Part shown: piece by piece, positions 61,377-64,000 of the stretch | Layout: each line of letters begins with the position of its first letter | Position numbering within the stretch: position 1 is the first letter of the stretch | Source: Eustoma russellianum | Taxonomy: Eukaryota > Streptophyta > Magnoliopsida > Gentianales > Gentianaceae | Length of the DNA stretch: 64,000 nt | NCBI GenBank assembly: GCA_036186865.1 | Contig: AP025069.1 | Coordinates: forward strand, 16,013,435 to 16,077,434 | Reading direction: 5' to 3' | Made by a program: the position numbers and the translations under genes | The notes under the pieces: generated by a model | The model's database searches: none | Seen by the model: only the letters and a program-made list of their open reading frames with translations | Told to the model about the DNA's origin: nothing

Positions 61377-64000
61377 ATGAAAGTCCTCGCTTGGAATTGT
61401 AGAGGTGCTGGTTCTCCCGGCACATCTCGTCAAATAATACGCCTAGTCCACGATCATATGCCAAATATACTCTTCCTGATGGAAACAAGAGTTTCAAGCT
61501 CTAGGGCCAACTCTATCTTACGCCGTACGCACCTTACCAACATTGCAGCAGTGGAATCTCGGGGTTTTGCGGGTGGATTATGGTGTTTATGGGATGCCTC
61601 ATCTATTAATATTAAAATTTTGTCTTACACGGCCCAACTTCTTAATGTCGAGGTACGAGAAGGCTCTTCCCTTTCATGGATAATGTCTTTGGTGTATGCC
61701 TCTCCCGTAGATGCATTACGTGAGAATTTTTATGAATATGTTCAACAAATGGCACCCTTCATTGATGTACCATGGCTTTTGATTGGAGATTTCAACCAAG
61801 TTATATGTCAAGAGGATAAACGTGGAGGTCGACCTGTGCGGGGACGTGGGGCCAAAGGGATGAAGAATATGGTTGAAAATTGTTCGTTGCTAAAATTAGA
61901 CTTTTCAGGACCAAAATATACTTGGTCTAACGGACAGGCTGGACACCATTTAATTGAACAAAGGCTAGATCAAGCATGGGCAAATACTGATTGGTACTTA
62001 CGCTACCATACTTCTACACTTCGGCATTTACCCCGGACTCATTCAGATCATAGCCCTCTTTTATTAACCACGGATGCTACACCATTGAGATCTCCAACTG
62101 AACGTTCGTTTAAATTCCAAGCATGCTGGATGGAGCACAAATCCTTCCTACCCTTTATGCGTTCGGCATGGCAGGAGCATGTGGGGGACTTTTCCAAAAC
62201 AGTCCATATGTTTTCAGACCGTATGACCCAATGGAGTAAGGATGTGTTTGGATGCCTAGCATCGCGCAGGAAAAGGTGCTTGGCACGACTTGAAGGCATC
62301 CAGCGCGCGTTGGAACGACATCCATCCTTTTTTCTATCACAACTAAACAAAGAGCTTAAGGAGGAGTACAACGATATCCTACGGCAGGAGGAAATATATT
62401 GGTCGCAAAAACATCAACTGCAATGGCTATCGAGTGGGGAGCAAAACAGCCGCTATTTCCATATCACCATGGCCAACCGGCGGCGTGCTCAATCGATCTC
62501 GCAACTAAAGGATACTCATGGACAGTGGCTTACTGACCCTCAAGCAATTGAACATCAAGTCTTAGAGCATTATAAGACTCTCTTCTCTTGCGATGCATCA
62601 ACCCATCTTGATGTAAACGAAGTGCAAATTAATTCATTTTCTGAGGAGGATCGCAGATGGCTAAATAGACAGGTGGATGCACTTGAAATTGAGGAGGCAT
62701 TGTTTCAAATGGGCGCGTATAAAGCTCCTGGGCCGGATGGACTCCCACCAGTTTTCTATCAACGGAACTGGGATATTGTTAGAAATTCAGTTGTATCCTT
62801 TGTTCTTGATGCATTCAAAAATGGCTGTTTTCCAGTAGATATGAACAAGACACTTATAACGCTCATACCCAAGGCAACACCCCCTGAGACTGCTTCGCAA
62901 TTTCGGCCTATAGCACTTACGAACGTGGTTGTTAAGATCATCAGCAAGATCATAGCGAATCGCCTTAAGCCGATCATTAGCAAAATTGTCTCGCCGGCCC
63001 AGTGTGCATTCGTTCCTGGCCGTCAAGCTGCGGATAATATTATTATTGCACAAGAACTCATGCACACGATGCGAAACAAACAAGGGCGTAAAGGTTTCAT
63101 GTCTCTTAAACTCGACTTGGAGAAAGCCTACGATAAGGTACGATGGCCCTTTTTAAATAAGCTACTACTCACAGTTGGGTTCAGTGAGGAAATGACTAGA
63201 ATCATTATGTTCACTATTACTTCCGCCACACTGTCTGTGATATGGAATGGTCGCTGCTTAACACCATTTCAACCACAACGGGGTATTCGACAAGGTGACC
63301 CCCTTGCTCCCTATCTCTTTTTGTTGTGTATGGAAGTCTTAAGTTTAAGGATTGAACATGCGGTGACTGCAAAACTTTGGAATCCTATACCTACATCTCG
63401 GCTGGGACCTCGCATCTCGCACTTATTCTTTGCGGACGACCTCTTACTGTTTGGAGATGCCACAGACCATCAAGCTAGGGTAATGGAGGAAATAGTGATG
63501 GACTTTTGCAAAGTCTCTGGTCAAAGTGTTAGTGTTCGAAAATCACAAGTTCTAGTCTCGAAGAACATGCCTATCACGTTCAATCCTGATGTACTCTCGA
63601 CATGGGGCATCTCTCGGACTGCCGATTTTGGTGCATACCTCGGTATGCCACTACTTTATGGGAGGGGAGGTCGACGAGCCTACAATTATATTGTTGATAA
63701 GATTCGGAGTCGTCTGTCTACATGGCAATCCAAACTGTTATCACAAGCAGGTAGATGTATCCTGATCCAGAGCGTCTTGCTTGCTATGCCTAATTATGCA
63801 ATGCAAACGGTACGTTTACCTGCTACTTTAATTGATGAGATTGAGAAGTTGGCTAGACGTTTTTTCTGGGGAGAAACGGAACATACACGCCACATGCATT
63901 GGATATCCTGGGGCAAAATATGTTGTCCCAAGTCACAGGGGGGTTTGGGCCTAAAAAACCTACGTGCTATGAATTCAGCCATGTTGATGAAGTTAGGATG
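61377..64000 (+). CDS. L1 ORF2 (endonuclease and reverse transcriptase), incomplete at window edge
   Basis: 874 full codons read from ATG (MKVLAWNCRGAGSPG) with no stop, cut off at 64000. The endonuclease domain has WNCRG (6-10), IGDFN with Asp138 and Asn140, and the catalytic THSDHSPLL (Ser223-Asp224-His225). Reverse transcriptase has YKAPGPDGLPP, FRPIALTNVVVKIISKIIAN, AFVPGRQAADNI, LDLEKAYDKV, RGIRQGDPLAPYLF and the catalytic LFFADDLLLF (Asp687, Asp688). The thumb region and the start of the zf-RVT lead follow. All visible catalytic residues are present. It nicks target DNA and copies its own RNA. The C-terminus is outside the window. Confidence 0.94.
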   Translation, partial: MKVLAWNCRGAGSPGTSRQIIRLVHDHMPNILFLMETRVSSSRANSILRRTHLTNIAAVESRGFAGGLWCLWDASSINIKILSYTAQLLNVEVREGSSLSWIMSLVYASPVDALRENFYEYVQQMAPFIDVPWLLIGDFNQVICQEDKRGGRPVRGRGAKGMKNMVENCSLLKLDFSGPKYTWSNGQAGHHLIEQRLDQAWANTDWYLRYHTSTLRHLPRTHSDHSPLLLTTDATPLRSPTERSFKFQACWMEHKSFLPFMRSAWQEHVGDFSKTVHMFSDRMTQWSKDVFGCLASRRKRCLARLEGIQRALERHPSFFLSQLNKELKEEYNDILRQEEIYWSQKHQLQWLSSGEQNSRYFHITMANRRRAQSISQLKDTHGQWLTDPQAIEHQVLEHYKTLFSCDASTHLDVNEVQINSFSEEDRRWLNRQVDALEIEEALFQMGAYKAPGPDGLPPVFYQRNWDIVRNSVVSFVLDAFKNGCFPVDMNKTLITLIPKATPPETASQFRPIALTNVVVKIISKIIANRLKPIISKIVSPAQCAFVPGRQAADNIIIAQELMHTMRNKQGRKGFMSLKLDLEKAYDKVRWPFLNKLLLTVGFSEEMTRIIMFTITSATLSVIWNGRCLTPFQPQRGIRQGDPLAPYLFLLCMEVLSLRIEHAVTAKLWNPIPTSRLGPRISHLFFADDLLLFGDATDHQARVMEEIVMDFCKVSGQSVSVRKSQVLVSKNMPITFNPDVLSTWGISRTADFGAYLGMPLLYGRGGRRAYNYIVDKIRSRLSTWQSKLLSQAGRCILIQSVLLAMPNYAMQTVRLPATLIDEIEKLARRFFWGETEHTRHMHWISWGKICCPKSQGGLGLKNLRAMNSAMLMKLG

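Larger units (their letters stand above)
59540..64000 (+). mobile_element. L1-type LINE, both ORFs open, continues past the window
   Basis: A short GC-richer leader from about 59540, then ORF1 (59685-61370), a 6-base gap and ORF2 from 61377 to the window end without a stop. Plant L1 elements have this two-ORF layout. The 3' end and poly(A) are outside, so full length and target duplication cannot be checked. Higher GC than the surroundings fits a recent insertion. Confidence 0.9.

Noticed and set aside
1..64000. CRISPR arrays, bacterial operons, rRNA or tRNA genes
   Set aside because: None seen. Repeats are microsatellites, tandem duplications and transposon ends; TGGTATCAGAGC sites are LTR-element primer sites, not tRNA genes.

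Overview
This is nuclear DNA of a flowering plant, most likely a eudicot. It is AT-rich, with GT-AG introns, plant-type Copia, Gypsy, L1, RTE and Mutator elements, and one complete protein-coding host gene. There are no operons or bacterial features.

Layout: (1) Positions 1-6038 are upstream intergenic DNA: a Ty3/Gypsy remnant, a dead RTE-type LINE, two solitary LINE tails, and a Pack-MULE (4970-6038) carrying a callose synthase fragment. (2) Positions 6129-58520 hold one host gene on the + strand, a PB1-domain RAF-like MAPKKK (group B4 type). I assembled eight coding exons by splice sites and reading phase: 7275-10178, 10278-10358, 22792-22944, 23223-23386, 23495-23642, 39373-39495, 57392-57479 and 58054-58259. 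They join to 1288 codons plus a stop with no frame break. Three introns (12.4, 15.7 and 17.9 kb) hold about 46 kb of nested mobile DNA, while the other four are 99-574 bp. (3) Downstream of the gene, after a SINE-like copy, an L1 LINE begins near 59540. Both of its ORFs are open up to the window edge.

Intron 2 (10359-22791) holds SINE-like copies, long CA/TA microsatellites, two RTE LINEs with an internal 1.2-kb tandem duplication, and a 10-N assembly gap. Intron 5 (23643-39372) holds a histone H3 processed pseudogene with a poly(A) tract and target duplication, and an old L1. That L1 was split by a young 3.6-kb LTR element (26176-29822, near-identical LTRs, perfect TSD) and by a deleted Copia element (31116-35083). 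Intron 6 (39496-57391) holds an antisense Copia element (41441-49186) split by two nested Pack-MULEs and a solo LTR. The Pack-MULEs carry a NUP50-like and an RPN1-like gene fragment. Further right are another Copia remnant split by a long-TIR MULE (51891-53419), and a 2.78-kb solo LTR (54030-56809).

The most notable observations are a kinase gene that stays open across 51 kb of nested transposons, four Mutator-like insertions with 9-bp target duplications (three carrying host gene fragments), and a Pack-MULE inserted into the end of a related Pack-MULE. All family assignments come from reading translated motifs by eye; no database search was run.
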